A DNA stretch of 64,000 bases from Rhabdonatronobacter sediminivivens. GTDB taxonomy: Bacteria; Pseudomonadota; Alphaproteobacteria; Rhodobacterales; Rhodobacteraceae. Position 1 is the first letter of the stretch, and the number at the start of each line of letters is the position of its first letter. Positions 17,918 to 26,234 of this stretch are shown piece by piece. The stretch is from assembly GCF_013415485.1 (NCBI RefSeq), contig NZ_JACBXS010000001.1, positions 124,001-188,000 on the forward strand, read 5' to 3'. Both the position numbers and the translations under genes were made by a program. The notes beneath the pieces were generated by a model. The model had not been told where the DNA came from, ran no database searches, and saw only the letters and a program-made list of their open reading frames with translations.

Positions 17918-18147
17918 AATACCTGTGCCGGGCCTCCGCGCGCGGGGACCCGAAATTTCGCGCCTTCTAGCAAATGGCCAAGTCGGATGCGAGAGGAAAA
18001 GCGCACCAGCCGCCACGCGTGCTGCCCCCCGGGGTCATGGCCAGACCCATGGCCGCAAACCGCCATGATTTCGTCATGTTTCCACGCCATCGTTTACCTG
18101 TTGGAAACAGTCCCAGTGCAATAGTCCCGGAACGAGTGAGGTTTGTC

Positions 18148-18678
18148 ATGCCGGTTCAAAGCATCTCCCTGCCCCGCCCCCTGCCCGCCGAAGCACCCTG
18201 CGCCAAAGCGGGGCGCAGGACCGGTTTCGCACCGGGAACGCTGGTCCGCACACTTGCCGGAGATCGACCGATCGACTCACTGCTGGCCGGGGACACGCTG
18301 ATCGATGCCACGGGCCGGATTACAGTGCTGCGCGGCCGCCAGATGCAGCGGTTGGCACGCGCCGAACTGGTGCGCATTGCGCCGGGCGCTCTGGACCCGG
18401 CGGCCCGGCTGGACCGGGACCTTCTGGTCGGCGCGCAGCAGGAGATCCTGCATGAAGACTGGCGCACCCGCCTGCTGGCCGATGGACCCGCCGCGGTTGC
18501 GGCCTGGCGGTTGGTCGATGATGCGCTGATCACCCGCGAATCGCGGCGCGATGCGGTGCTCTGGTCCCTGGTTCTGGATCGCCCGGCGGTGTTGCGCGTC
18601 AACGGTCTGCGCGTGGCCGTTGCAACCACACAGGCGACATCCGGCGCCTCCCCTGCACCACGGCAGATGGCAGCCTGA
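18148..18678 (+). CDS. Hint-domain protein (cysteine lacking)
   Basis: A 176-residue protein with a Hint (hedgehog/intein) module: GFAPGTLVRTLAGDRPIDSL, then AGDTLIDATGRITVLRG, is the typical two-strand opening seen in many Rhodobacteraceae Hint proteins. The catalytic cysteine normally preceding F-x-PGT is replaced by glycine, so self-splicing or cleavage is unlikely. The start at 18148 is the first ATG with the domain close behind; the upstream frame to 17974 has no ribosome site and would overlap promoter sequence. No signal peptide is evident. Function unknown; such proteins are often encoded near or as parts of secreted proteins. Confidence 0.65.
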   Translation: MPVQSISLPRPLPAEAPCAKAGRRTGFAPGTLVRTLAGDRPIDSLLAGDTLIDATGRITVLRGRQMQRLARAELVRIAPGALDPAARLDRDLLVGAQQEILHEDWRTRLLADGPAAVAAWRLVDDALITRESRRDAVLWSLVLDRPAVLRVNGLRVAVATTQATSGASPAPRQMAA

Positions 18679-19023
18679 CGGCTCTGCAGCTTTTGCGGGC
18701 GCAACGGACCCGTGTCAGCGCACACCACCGCAGAGCAGCCCCCGGCACCTGCAATCGCCCCTCGGGCCAGAGCGCGCATATGCAGGGCGGGGCGTCCTGC
18801 TCGTACCGCTCTGGCCTGATCCGCCGCTATCCGCCTAAATTCCCGGGCAATCCTGCACGGGATGCACACCGCCTCAGCCGCGCCCATCCCGCAATGTCAC
18901 GCAAGGTCAACCGGCCCGGGGACGCTGCGTCGCTATTTACGTTCACGTCAACTTCCTCTTGTATGCGATGCACGGCGCGACCACCTTCAGGACAGAAGGA
19001 CCGCATCAGATGCCGAGGGGATC
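18679..19023. other. 345-nt regulatory gap before the MerR gene
   Basis: No gene is supported here. The second half contains the operator-like palindrome at 18936-18951 and presumably the promoter of the MerR/beta-oxidation operon. GAGGGG lies just before the MerR start. The first half, just after the Hint gene, has no recognisable terminator. Confidence 0.5.
18936..18951 (+). promoter_or_regulatory. LiuR-like MerR operator
   Basis: The 16-mer TTTACGTTCACGTCAA is an imperfect palindrome built of two ACGT cores, closely resembling the TTTACGTnnACGTAAA-type sites of LiuR, the MerR regulator of branched-chain acid catabolism. It lies 72 nt upstream of the MerR gene, which fits autoregulation of the operon. 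The motif comparison is from memory. Confidence 0.55.
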
Positions 19024-19515
19024 ATGGACGAAGATCAATGGACAATCCGCCAGATGTGCGCTGCGTTCGATGTGACGCCACGCACCCTGCGCTTCTATGA
19101 AGCCAAGGAACTGCTGTTCCCGGAACGCAGGGGCCAGCACAGGCTGTTCACCCGCAAGGACCGCGCCCGGCTGAAACTTATCCTGCGCGGAAAGCGCTTT
19201 GGCTTCAGCCTGGAACAGATCCGGCAACTGCTGGAAATGTATGACCGCGATGACAGCGAATTGCGGCAATTGCGCAAGACCTATGCCATCGCCATGGACC
19301 GTCTGGCCGACATGGAACGCCAGCGTGATGAACTGAACGAGGCCATCGCCGACCTGCGCCTTGAACTGGCCTGGGGCGAAGGCGTCCTGAAGCGCGCCGG
19401 CATTGACCTTGACCGCGATTCCCTGACCCGCGCCCCCCGTGGCGGCGACAGCGCCCGTCACGGGACGACATCAACATCCCCGGCCCACGCCTCGCAAACC
19501 GGAAAGGACTTCTGA
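19024..19515 (+). CDS. MerR-family transcriptional regulator (LiuR-like)
   Basis: A 163-residue regulator. The N-terminal winged helix [20 protein letters not shown] is a clear MerR DNA-binding domain. It is followed by a long coiled coil (about residues 75-125) and a short C-terminal tail with no cysteine or metal-site motif, typical of the LiuR type that senses acyl-CoA-related signals. The start at 19024 has GAGGGG 3 nt upstream and opens [10 protein letters not shown]. The stop overlaps the acyl-CoA dehydrogenase start by one nucleotide, so it is the first gene of the beta-oxidation operon and probably regulates it. Confidence 0.87.
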   Translation: MDEDQWTIRQMCAAFDVTPRTLRFYEAKELLFPERRGQHRLFTRKDRARLKLILRGKRFGFSLEQIRQLLEMYDRDDSELRQLRKTYAIAMDRLADMERQRDELNEAIADLRLELAWGEGVLKRAGIDLDRDSLTRAPRGGDSARHGTTSTSPAHASQTGKDF

Positions 19516-21290
19516 TGACCAGCTACACCCCTCCGATCCAGGACCTGCAATTCGTCCTGCAGGACATGCTTGGCGTGTCCGCCTGCGGCATTACCGGCTT
19601 CGATGACATGGATGCCGACACCACGGCGGCCATCCTGACCGAGGCCGGGCGCCTCGCGGCCGAGGTCCTTGCACCGCTGAACCAGGTGGGCGACGCGCAG
19701 GGCTGCCGGCTGGAAAACGGCATCGTCTACACGCCCGAGGGGTTCAAGGCCGCCTATGATCAGCTGTGCGAGGGCGGCTGGACCGGGCTGGACATGGACC
19801 CCGAATATGGCGGTCAGGGCATGCCTTATGTGATCCACACGGCCGTGGGTGAAATGCATTGCGCGGCGAACATGGCGCTGAACATGTATTCCGGGCTGAC
19901 CCATGGCGCCGCCTCGGCCATCTACGCCCATGGCACCGAGGATCAGAAACGCACCTGGCTGCCCAACATGATCTCGGGCGCCTGGGGCGGGACAATGAAC
20001 CTGACCGAGCCCCATTGCGGCACCGACCTCGGCCTCATGCGCACCAAGGCCGAACCGCAGGAGGATGGCAGCTACAGCATCACCGGGCAGAAGATCTTCA
20101 TCTCCGCCGGGGAACATGACCTGACGGACAACATCGTGCATCTGGTGCTGGCCAAGGCCCCGGGCGGCGGCGCGGGCACTAAGGGCGTGTCGCTCTTCAT
20201 CGTGCCGAAGGTCCTGGTGAACGAGGATGGCAGCCTGGGCGCGCGCAACGGGGTCAGCGTCGGCAGCATCGAGCACAAGATGGGCATCCACGGCAACGCC
20301 ACCTGCGTGATGAATTATGACGGTGCCAAGGGCTGGCTGCTGGGCGAATTGCACCGCGGCATGCCCGCCATGTTCACCATGATGAACGAGGCCCGCCTGG
20401 GCGTCGGCCTGCAGGGCTATGCCCAGGCCGCGCTGGCCCACGAACAGGCCGCCGCCTATGCCCGCGACCGCCTGCAGGGCCGCGCCGTCACCGGCGCCGA
20501 AAACCCTGACGGCCCGGCCGACCCGCTGATCGTGCACCCGGATATCCGCCGGATGCTGATGGATCAGAAAAGCTTTGTCGAAGGCGCGCGCGCACTCACG
20601 CTCTGGGGGGCGCTCCAGCTGGACCGCGCCCACCGCGAAGGCGACGCGGAAGCCGAGGCCCTGGTGTCGCTGCTGACGCCAGTGATCAAAGGCTTCCTGA
20701 CCGACAAGGGCTTCGAGATGGCCGTGGCCGCCCAGCAGGTCTATGGCGGGCATGGCTATATCGAGGAATGGGGCATGTCGCAGATCGTCCGTGATGCGCG
20801 CATCGCCATGATCTACGAAGGCGCCAACGGCATCCAGGCGCTGGATCTGGTAGGTCGGAAACTGGCGCTCAACGGCGGCAAGCAGGTGATGGCCTTCTTC
20901 GAGCTGGTGGGCAGCGCGTGCGAGGACCTCAGGGCCGACGAGCGCCTGGCACCCCTGGCCGAACCGCTGGAGGGCGCACTCAAGCGACTGCAGGCCGCCA
21001 CGGGATACTTCGCCGAACGCGGGATGAAGGCCCCCAATGATGCGCTTTCGGGGGCCACGGATTACATGCATCTGTTCGGCCATGTGGCGCTGGGGCTGAT
21101 GTGGGCACAAATGGCGCGCGCATCCAGCGCCGCGCTGGACGCCGGGACCGGGGCGCGTGACTTCCACGACGCCAAGATCGCCACGGCGCGCTACTACATG
21201 GCGCGGCAGCTGCCCGCCACCTCGATGCATCTGGCCCGCATCCACGCCGGAGGTGAGACGATCATGGCGCTTCCGGCCGAGGCGTTCTAG
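19515..21290 (+). CDS. Acyl-CoA dehydrogenase with C-terminal extension (FadE/DmdC-like)
   Basis: A 591-residue flavoprotein, about 200 residues longer than standard acyl-CoA dehydrogenases. The N-terminal stretch [18 protein letters not shown] and the FAD/substrate motif [17 protein letters not shown] are those of the large family that includes 3-methylmercaptopropionyl-CoA dehydrogenase (DmdC) and many Rhodobacteraceae beta-oxidation enzymes. The catalytic-base region is [17 protein letters not shown]. With fadA and fadB downstream it most likely performs the first oxidation of fatty acyl-CoA; a role with a sulfur-containing acyl-CoA is an alternative that sequence alone cannot exclude. Confidence 0.88.
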   Translation: MTSYTPPIQDLQFVLQDMLGVSACGITGFDDMDADTTAAILTEAGRLAAEVLAPLNQVGDAQGCRLENGIVYTPEGFKAAYDQLCEGGWTGLDMDPEYGGQGMPYVIHTAVGEMHCAANMALNMYSGLTHGAASAIYAHGTEDQKRTWLPNMISGAWGGTMNLTEPHCGTDLGLMRTKAEPQEDGSYSITGQKIFISAGEHDLTDNIVHLVLAKAPGGGAGTKGVSLFIVPKVLVNEDGSLGARNGVSVGSIEHKMGIHGNATCVMNYDGAKGWLLGELHRGMPAMFTMMNEARLGVGLQGYAQAALAHEQAAAYARDRLQGRAVTGAENPDGPADPLIVHPDIRRMLMDQKSFVEGARALTLWGALQLDRAHREGDAEAEALVSLLTPVIKGFLTDKGFEMAVAAQQVYGGHGYIEEWGMSQIVRDARIAMIYEGANGIQALDLVGRKLALNGGKQVMAFFELVGSACEDLRADERLAPLAEPLEGALKRLQAATGYFAERGMKAPNDALSGATDYMHLFGHVALGLMWAQMARASSAALDAGTGARDFHDAKIATARYYMARQLPATSMHLARIHAGGETIMALPAEAF

Positions 21291-21338
21291 GCTGCGGCCA
21301 AAGGCCCCTATCCCGGAGCTTCCCGCCAGGAGGATCGA

Positions 21339-21551
21339 ATGCCAAAGCGCCTGCGCCTGACCCGCCGCTTCAACATCGCCATGACCGAAGACGCCTATCG
21401 CCGCCTGCGCCGCTTCGCACAGGAGGCCGGGCTGGAGGAAGGCGAGGCGCTGAGCTTCCTGTTCGAGAATTTCGAGTCCGTCACCGATGCGGATAACCTC
21501 GGCCACCGCTTGCGCCTGTTCAATGCGGAACTGGAGGCGCGAAAACGATGA
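21339..21551 (+). CDS. Small conserved-type basic protein between fadE-like gene and fadA
   Basis: A 70-residue protein, MPKRLRLTRRFNIAMTEDAY at the start, with a strong ribosome site (AGGAGG, 6 nt before ATG) and codon use like its neighbours. The N-terminus is rich in Arg/Lys, followed by a predicted helix (AYRRLRRFAQEAGLEEGEAL) and an acidic stretch. The pattern 'basic strand, then RLRRFAQEAGLEEGEALSFL' resembles ribbon-helix-helix DNA-binding proteins (strand FNIAMTEDAYRRL, helices after it). I do not recognise a named family. It may be an RHH-type regulator; function unknown. Confidence 0.7.
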   Translation: MPKRLRLTRRFNIAMTEDAYRRLRRFAQEAGLEEGEALSFLFENFESVTDADNLGHRLRLFNAELEARKR

Positions 21552-21586
21552 TGGCGGTGCCTGTTGACAGGTCGGATGCCTCCGGC

Positions 21587-21610
21587 GGGAGTATTTTCAG
21601 CAAGAAAATG
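21587..21610 (-). repeat. AAATACTCC-type repeat, partial copy 1
   Basis: On the minus strand it reads CATTTTCTTGCTGAAAATAC followed by TCCC, matching the 5' core of the longer copies at 30033, 43612 and 52656 but lacking their stem-loops. Confidence 0.65.
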
Positions 21611-21775
21611 CAGGCAAGAGAAACCCCACCCGACCGGCGGCCCATCTTTGAAACAACACGGTTCCGGGCGGTCGGCGGGTGGAGCATTTCCTTGCACGGT
21701 CATCGGCTCTCCAGCCTGTACCGTTTTCACAGGATGGCACTGGAAGGTTAAGAAATGGTTAGCAGCGCAATACAC

Positions 21776-21799
21776 CATTTTCTTGCCAAAAATACTCAA
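21776..21799 (+). repeat. AAATACTCC-type repeat, partial copy 2
   Basis: CATTTTCTTGCCAAAAATAC followed by TCAA on the plus strand, inverted relative to copy 1 and differing from it at few positions. It could pair with copy 1 in RNA to form a long hairpin upstream of fadA. Confidence 0.65.
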
Positions 21800-21891
21800 A
21801 CTGGCCCGCCACCCGGGCCGGGCGATCCATGCAAGCGGCGCGCGCCGTCACGGCCACGCCTTGCCCCCAAGACACCCCACGGGAGGACCCC

Positions 21892-23103
21892 ATGACCGAA
21901 GCTTTCATCTATGACGCGATCCGCACGCCCCGCGGCAAGGGCCGGGCCGATGGCAGCCTGCATGAAGTGACCGCAGTGCGGCTGTCGGCGGGGGTCCTGA
22001 ATGCGCTCAAGGCGCGCAATGACCTGGACACGCGCGCGATCGACGATGTGATCTGGGGCAACGTGACCCAGGTGGGCGAACAGGGTGGCTGCCTGGCGCG
22101 CACGGCGGTCATGGCCTCGGATTTTGACGAGCAGGTGCCCGGGCTGGCAATCAACCGATTCTGTGCCAGCGGGATGGAGGCCGTGAACCTTGCTGCCAAT
22201 CAGCTGCGCGGTGGCGCCGGCATGGCCTATATCGCAGGCGGGGTCGAGATGATGAGCCGCGTGGCCATGGGCTCGGACGGGGCGGCGGTGGCGGTGGACC
22301 CCTCGGTGGCGATGGAGCGGTATTTCGTGCCCCAGGGCATTGCCGCCGACATCATCGCCACCGAATATGGCTTCACCCGCGACATGGCGGATGCCCTGGC
22401 TGTGGAAAGTCAGAAGCGTGCAGCGCAGGCCTGGGAGGACGGGCGCTTTGCGGGATCGGTCGTGCCGGTGACCGATATCAACGGGCTGACGATCCTGGAG
22501 CGGGATGAACATCTGCGCCCGGACACCGACATGCAGAGCCTTGGCGCGCTGAACCCTGCCTTCAGGGAGATGGGCGAGGTGATGCCCGGCTTCGACAAGG
22601 TGGCCCTGATGAAATACCCGCATCTGGAGCGGATCGAGCATATCCACCATGCAGGCAACTCCAGCGGCATCGTCGATGGAGCCGCCGGGGTTCTGATCGG
22701 CAACAAGGCCTTCGGCGAGAAGCACGGGCTGAAGCCCCGCGCGCGCATTCGGGCCACGGCCAGGATCGGCACCGATCCCACGATCATGCTGACCGGCCCC
22801 GTGCCGGTGACCGAGAAGATCCTGCGCGAAACCGGCATGGCGATCTCCGACATTGATCTGTTCGAGGTCAACGAGGCCTTTGCCTCGGTGGTGCTGCGCT
22901 TCATGCAGGCGTTTGGCGTGGACAGCGACCGGGTGAACGTGAACGGTGGCGCCATTGCCATGGGGCATCCGCTGGGCGCCACCGGCGCCATGATCATCGG
23001 CACGTTGCTGGATGAGCTGGAGCGCACCGGCAAGGGCACGGGGCTGGCGACGCTTTGCGTGGCCTCGGGCATGGGTGCGGCCACGATCATCGAGCGCGTG
23101 TAA
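21892..23103 (+). CDS. fadA: Acetyl-CoA C-acyltransferase (3-ketoacyl-CoA thiolase)
   Basis: A 403-residue thiolase. It shows the acyl-accepting cysteine in NRFCASGMEAVNLAA, the HxxxGH-type motif in NGGAIAMGHPLGATGA and the C-terminal CVASGMGAA cysteine. It cleaves 3-ketoacyl-CoA in the last step of beta-oxidation, in complex with FadB. The start at 21892 has GGGAGGA 6 nt upstream; the open frame extends to 21829 without a site. It is followed 15 nt later by fadB. Confidence 0.93.
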   Translation: MTEAFIYDAIRTPRGKGRADGSLHEVTAVRLSAGVLNALKARNDLDTRAIDDVIWGNVTQVGEQGGCLARTAVMASDFDEQVPGLAINRFCASGMEAVNLAANQLRGGAGMAYIAGGVEMMSRVAMGSDGAAVAVDPSVAMERYFVPQGIAADIIATEYGFTRDMADALAVESQKRAAQAWEDGRFAGSVVPVTDINGLTILERDEHLRPDTDMQSLGALNPAFREMGEVMPGFDKVALMKYPHLERIEHIHHAGNSSGIVDGAAGVLIGNKAFGEKHGLKPRARIRATARIGTDPTIMLTGPVPVTEKILRETGMAISDIDLFEVNEAFASVVLRFMQAFGVDSDRVNVNGGAIAMGHPLGATGAMIIGTLLDELERTGKGTGLATLCVASGMGAATIIERV

Positions 23104-23118
23104 GGGGAGGCAAGGACA

Positions 23119-25314
23119 ATGAGCGATTTTCACTATTCCGTCGATGCCGATGGCGTGGCCACCATCACCTGGGACATCGAAAACAGATCCATGAATGTGC
23201 TGTCGATGGAGGGGCTGGCCGAACTGGACGCCCATATCGACACCGCACTTGGGGATGACGCCGTGAAGGGCGTGATCGTCACCTCGGGCAAGCCGGATTT
23301 CGCCGGTGGCATGGACCTGAATGTCATCGCCAGGATGAAGGAAATGGCGGGGGACCAGCCCGAGAAGGGGTTGTTCGACGGCATCATGTCCATGCACGCG
23401 ACGCTGCGCAAGATCGAGCGCGCGGGGATGGACCCCAAGAAGCTGAAAGGCGGCAAGCCGATTGTCGCGGCGCTTCCCGGCACGGCGCTGGGGATCGGGC
23501 TGGAGATCCCGCTCGCCTGCCACCGGATCATCGCTGCCGACAACCCGAAGGCCAAGATCGGCCTGCCCGAGATCATGGTCGGCATCTTCCCCGGCGCGGG
23601 TGGCACCACGCGGCTGGCCCGCAAGCTGGGCGCCATGGCCGCCGCGCCCTTCCTGTTGGAGGGCAAGCTCTCGGAGCCGAAGAAGGCCAAAGGCGTGGGG
23701 ATCATCGACGAGGTGGTGCCGGGCGATGACTTGTTGGCACGCGCGAAAGAGTGGGTTCTGAACGCCACCGACGCTGATCTGGTCAAGCCCTGGGATGCCA
23801 AGGGCTACAAGATGCCCGGCGGCGCGCCCTATCATCCAGCGGGGTTCATGACCTTCGTGGGCGCCTCGGCCATGATCAACGGCAAGACGCAGGGCGTCTA
23901 TCCGGCGGCCAAGGCGCTTCTGTCAGCGGTCTATGAGGGCGCCTTGGTGCCGTTCGATACGGCGCTGAAGGTCGAGGCGCGCTGGTTCACCCATGTGCTG
24001 ATGAACCCCTCCTCCAGCGCCATGATCCGGTCGCTCTTCATCAACAAGGAGGCGCTCGAGAAGGGCGCCAACCGCCCGCAGGTGGAGGATGAGAAGGTCG
24101 CCAAGCTGGGCGTTCTGGGCGCGGGGATGATGGGCGCGGGCATCGCCTATGTCGCTGCCAATGCGGGGATCGAGGTTGTTCTGATCGACGCGCAGCAGGA
24201 GGCCGCCGAGAAGGGCAAGGCCCATGCCGAGGGGATCCTGGACAAGGGCATGAAGCGCGGCAAGGTGTCTGAGGCCAAGAAGGCCGAGGTGCTGGGCCGG
24301 ATCACCCCCACCACGGATTACAGCGCGCTGGAGGGCTGCGATCTGGTGGTCGAGGCGGTGTTCGAGGACCCCAAGATCAAGGCCGAGGTGACCGCGAAAG
24401 CCGAGGCCGTGCTCCCCGAGGATGCGATCTTCGCCACCAATACCTCCACCCTTCCGATCAGCGATCTCGCCAGGGCGTCCAAGCGCCCCGAGCAGTTCAT
24501 CGGCATCCATTTCTTCAGCCCCGTGGACAAGATGCTGCTGGTGGAGATCATTCGCGGCCAGCAGACCGGCGACCGGGCCGTGGCCAAGGCGCTGGATTTC
24601 GTGCGGCAAATCCGCAAGACGCCGATCGTCGTCAACGATGCGCGCTTCTTCTACGCCAATCGCTGCATCATTCCCTATATCAACGAAGGGATGCGGCTGG
24701 TGCGCGAAGGGGTGGCGCCCGCGCTGGTGGAAAACGCCGCCAAGCTGATGGGGATGCCGCTGGGGCCGCTGCAACTGGTGGATGAGACCAGCCTCGATCT
24801 GGGGGCCAAGATCGCCAAGGCGACGCGGGCCGCGATGGGCGACGCCTACCCCGATGGCGATGTCGATGAGGTGGTGTTCTGGATGGTCGAGCAGGACCGA
24901 CTGGGCCGCAAGGCGGGCGCGGGCTTCTATGAGTATGACGCGAAGGGCAAGCGCACGGGGCTGTGGTCCGGGCTGGCCGAGAAATTCCCCCAGGCGGAAG
25001 TGCAGCCAGATCTGATCACCGTGCAGCACCGGCTGATGTTCGTGCAGGCGCTGGAGGCCGTGCGCGCGCTGGAACAGGGTGTGCTGACCGATATCCGCGA
25101 GGGCGACGTGGGCGCGATCCTGGGCTGGGGCTTTGCGCCCTGGTCGGGCGGGCCGTTTTCCTGGCTGGACATGCTGGGCGCGGGCTTCGCGGTGGAGGTC
25201 TGTGACCGGCTGGAGGCCGACCACGGCCCCCGCTTCCAGGCCCCGCAGATGCTGCGGGGCATGGCCGAGGGCGCAGGCAGCTTTTACGAAACCAGCCGCG
25301 GCCGGGCGGCCTGA
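23119..25314 (+). CDS. fadB: Multifunctional fatty-acid oxidation protein: enoyl-CoA hydratase/3-hydroxyacyl-CoA dehydrogenase
   Basis: A 731-residue fusion. Residues 1-190 are a crotonase domain (PDFAGGMDLNVIARM, LPGTALGIGLEIPLAC, LPEIMVGIFPGAGGTTRLAR). From about 330 an NAD-binding domain begins (LGVLGAGMMGAGIAYVAANA), with the 3HCDH catalytic histidine in IGIHFFSPVDKM and a duplicated C-terminal domain. It performs the hydratase and dehydrogenase steps of beta-oxidation and forms a complex with FadA. The gene's last 31 nt overlap the 3' end of the opposing Hint-domain gene. Confidence 0.95.
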   Translation: MSDFHYSVDADGVATITWDIENRSMNVLSMEGLAELDAHIDTALGDDAVKGVIVTSGKPDFAGGMDLNVIARMKEMAGDQPEKGLFDGIMSMHATLRKIERAGMDPKKLKGGKPIVAALPGTALGIGLEIPLACHRIIAADNPKAKIGLPEIMVGIFPGAGGTTRLARKLGAMAAAPFLLEGKLSEPKKAKGVGIIDEVVPGDDLLARAKEWVLNATDADLVKPWDAKGYKMPGGAPYHPAGFMTFVGASAMINGKTQGVYPAAKALLSAVYEGALVPFDTALKVEARWFTHVLMNPSSSAMIRSLFINKEALEKGANRPQVEDEKVAKLGVLGAGMMGAGIAYVAANAGIEVVLIDAQQEAAEKGKAHAEGILDKGMKRGKVSEAKKAEVLGRITPTTDYSALEGCDLVVEAVFEDPKIKAEVTAKAEAVLPEDAIFATNTSTLPISDLARASKRPEQFIGIHFFSPVDKMLLVEIIRGQQTGDRAVAKALDFVRQIRKTPIVVNDARFFYANRCIIPYINEGMRLVREGVAPALVENAAKLMGMPLGPLQLVDETSLDLGAKIAKATRAAMGDAYPDGDVDEVVFWMVEQDRLGRKAGAGFYEYDAKGKRTGLWSGLAEKFPQAEVQPDLITVQHRLMFVQALEAVRALEQGVLTDIREGDVGAILGWGFAPWSGGPFSWLDMLGAGFAVEVCDRLEADHGPRFQAPQMLRGMAEGAGSFYETSRGRAA

Positions 25315-25991
25315 GCCGACCCCCATGGCTGCGCCGGGGCCGCAACCATCCCGCCATCGCCCCGGCGCAGCGATGCGACAAGCTGAGCCTCGTGCTGCGG
25401 TGAGAGCTGCCTGTAGCCGGGACGGTCGGGGTCCGTCGCTGCTGCGCTGTCCGGGGTCGCGGGGCAGTGCAGCACCGCTGCACCTTCGGCAAAGACCAGA
25501 AGCGCGCGCGCAAAGCGCAGCTTGACGGCCAGGGCGCTGCCCGGCGCCGCGCTGATCCCCTTGTAACCGACCAGGGCCTGCGCCGTGACCAGCACGAACG
25601 GATCACCGATCAGGCCCTCGGCGAGGCCGGTGTCGATCAGCAGGCGCTGACTCGGCAGCACATGCAGGGGCGCGCGATTGCCCAGCGCGCCCTTCGGCAC
25701 ATGGATCAGCTTTGGCGTCCCGCCCTGCGGTGATGCAGGGTTCATGGTGACAGAGACAACGCCTTGCAGGCCTTCATCGAAGGTCAGCACGCGGTCTCCG
25801 GGCCGCAGGGTTTCGACCGCGCGCCAGCCGAATTCAGTGGACACCCGTGTTCCGGCAACCAGCCCCGCCGCAGGACGCAGATGCGGCGGCACGCCGTGGC
25901 GCAATCCATCGCCGATGGGCCAGACATCGCCGCGATCGGTGATTCCGGTCACAGGCCGCCGGCGTGCGATTTCCGTCAGCACTCCAGTCAT
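25284..25991 (-). CDS. Hint-domain protein
   Basis: A 235-residue protein whose core, LVAGTRVSTEFGWRAVETLR then PGDRVLTFDEG, is a Hint-type module; HVLPSQRLLIDTGLAEGLIG matches the following conserved Hint region of Rhodobacterales proteins. As with the copy at 18148, no cysteine precedes the xxGT motif, so autoprocessing is doubtful. The start at 25991 (ATG) is preferred over a GTG at 25997 because GGGGAGA lies 8 nt upstream of it. It converges on and overlaps fadB, and diverges from the acyl-CoA ligase gene. Confidence 0.75.
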   Translation of the reverse strand: MTGVLTEIARRRPVTGITDRGDVWPIGDGLRHGVPPHLRPAAGLVAGTRVSTEFGWRAVETLRPGDRVLTFDEGLQGVVSVTMNPASPQGGTPKLIHVPKGALGNRAPLHVLPSQRLLIDTGLAEGLIGDPFVLVTAQALVGYKGISAAPGSALAVKLRFARALLVFAEGAAVLHCPATPDSAAATDPDRPGYRQLSPQHEAQLVASLRRGDGGMVAAPAQPWGSAQAARPRLVS

Positions 25992-26234
25992 GATCACAGT
26001 CTCCCCTTGCCAGGCCCATCCGGGCGCCAGGGACAGGTAGCCTCGGCGCAGGGGCGAAATGCAGGAAGAATTGAGGCAAATTCAGGACAAACTCTCCGCA
26101 CCTGGCCGGGCGCGCCGGAGTCTCGCCATGAAAACCGGCGCCTGTCAGCACCCGGACCTGCAGAAATGCATTGAAATCATGCTGTGCAGGACAATACTTC
26201 TCCCCCGGACCACCCGACCAGAGGAGGCGCAGGT

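Larger units (their letters stand above)
21552..21891. other. 340-nt gap with an inverted pair of AAATACTCC-type repeats
   Basis: Non-coding. Two copies of a repeat core in opposite orientation lie at 21587-21610 (minus sense CATTTTCTTGCTGAAAATAC...) and 21776-21799 (plus sense CATTTTCTTGCCAAAAATAC...). The intervening 165 nt is less GC-rich than the genes. The fadA ribosome site GGGAGGA closes the region. Short frames here lack start signals. Confidence 0.65.

Noticed and set aside
19458-21506. 682-codon minus-strand frame opposite the acyl-CoA dehydrogenase
   Set aside because: Antisense shadow; the plus-strand product is a complete flavoprotein.
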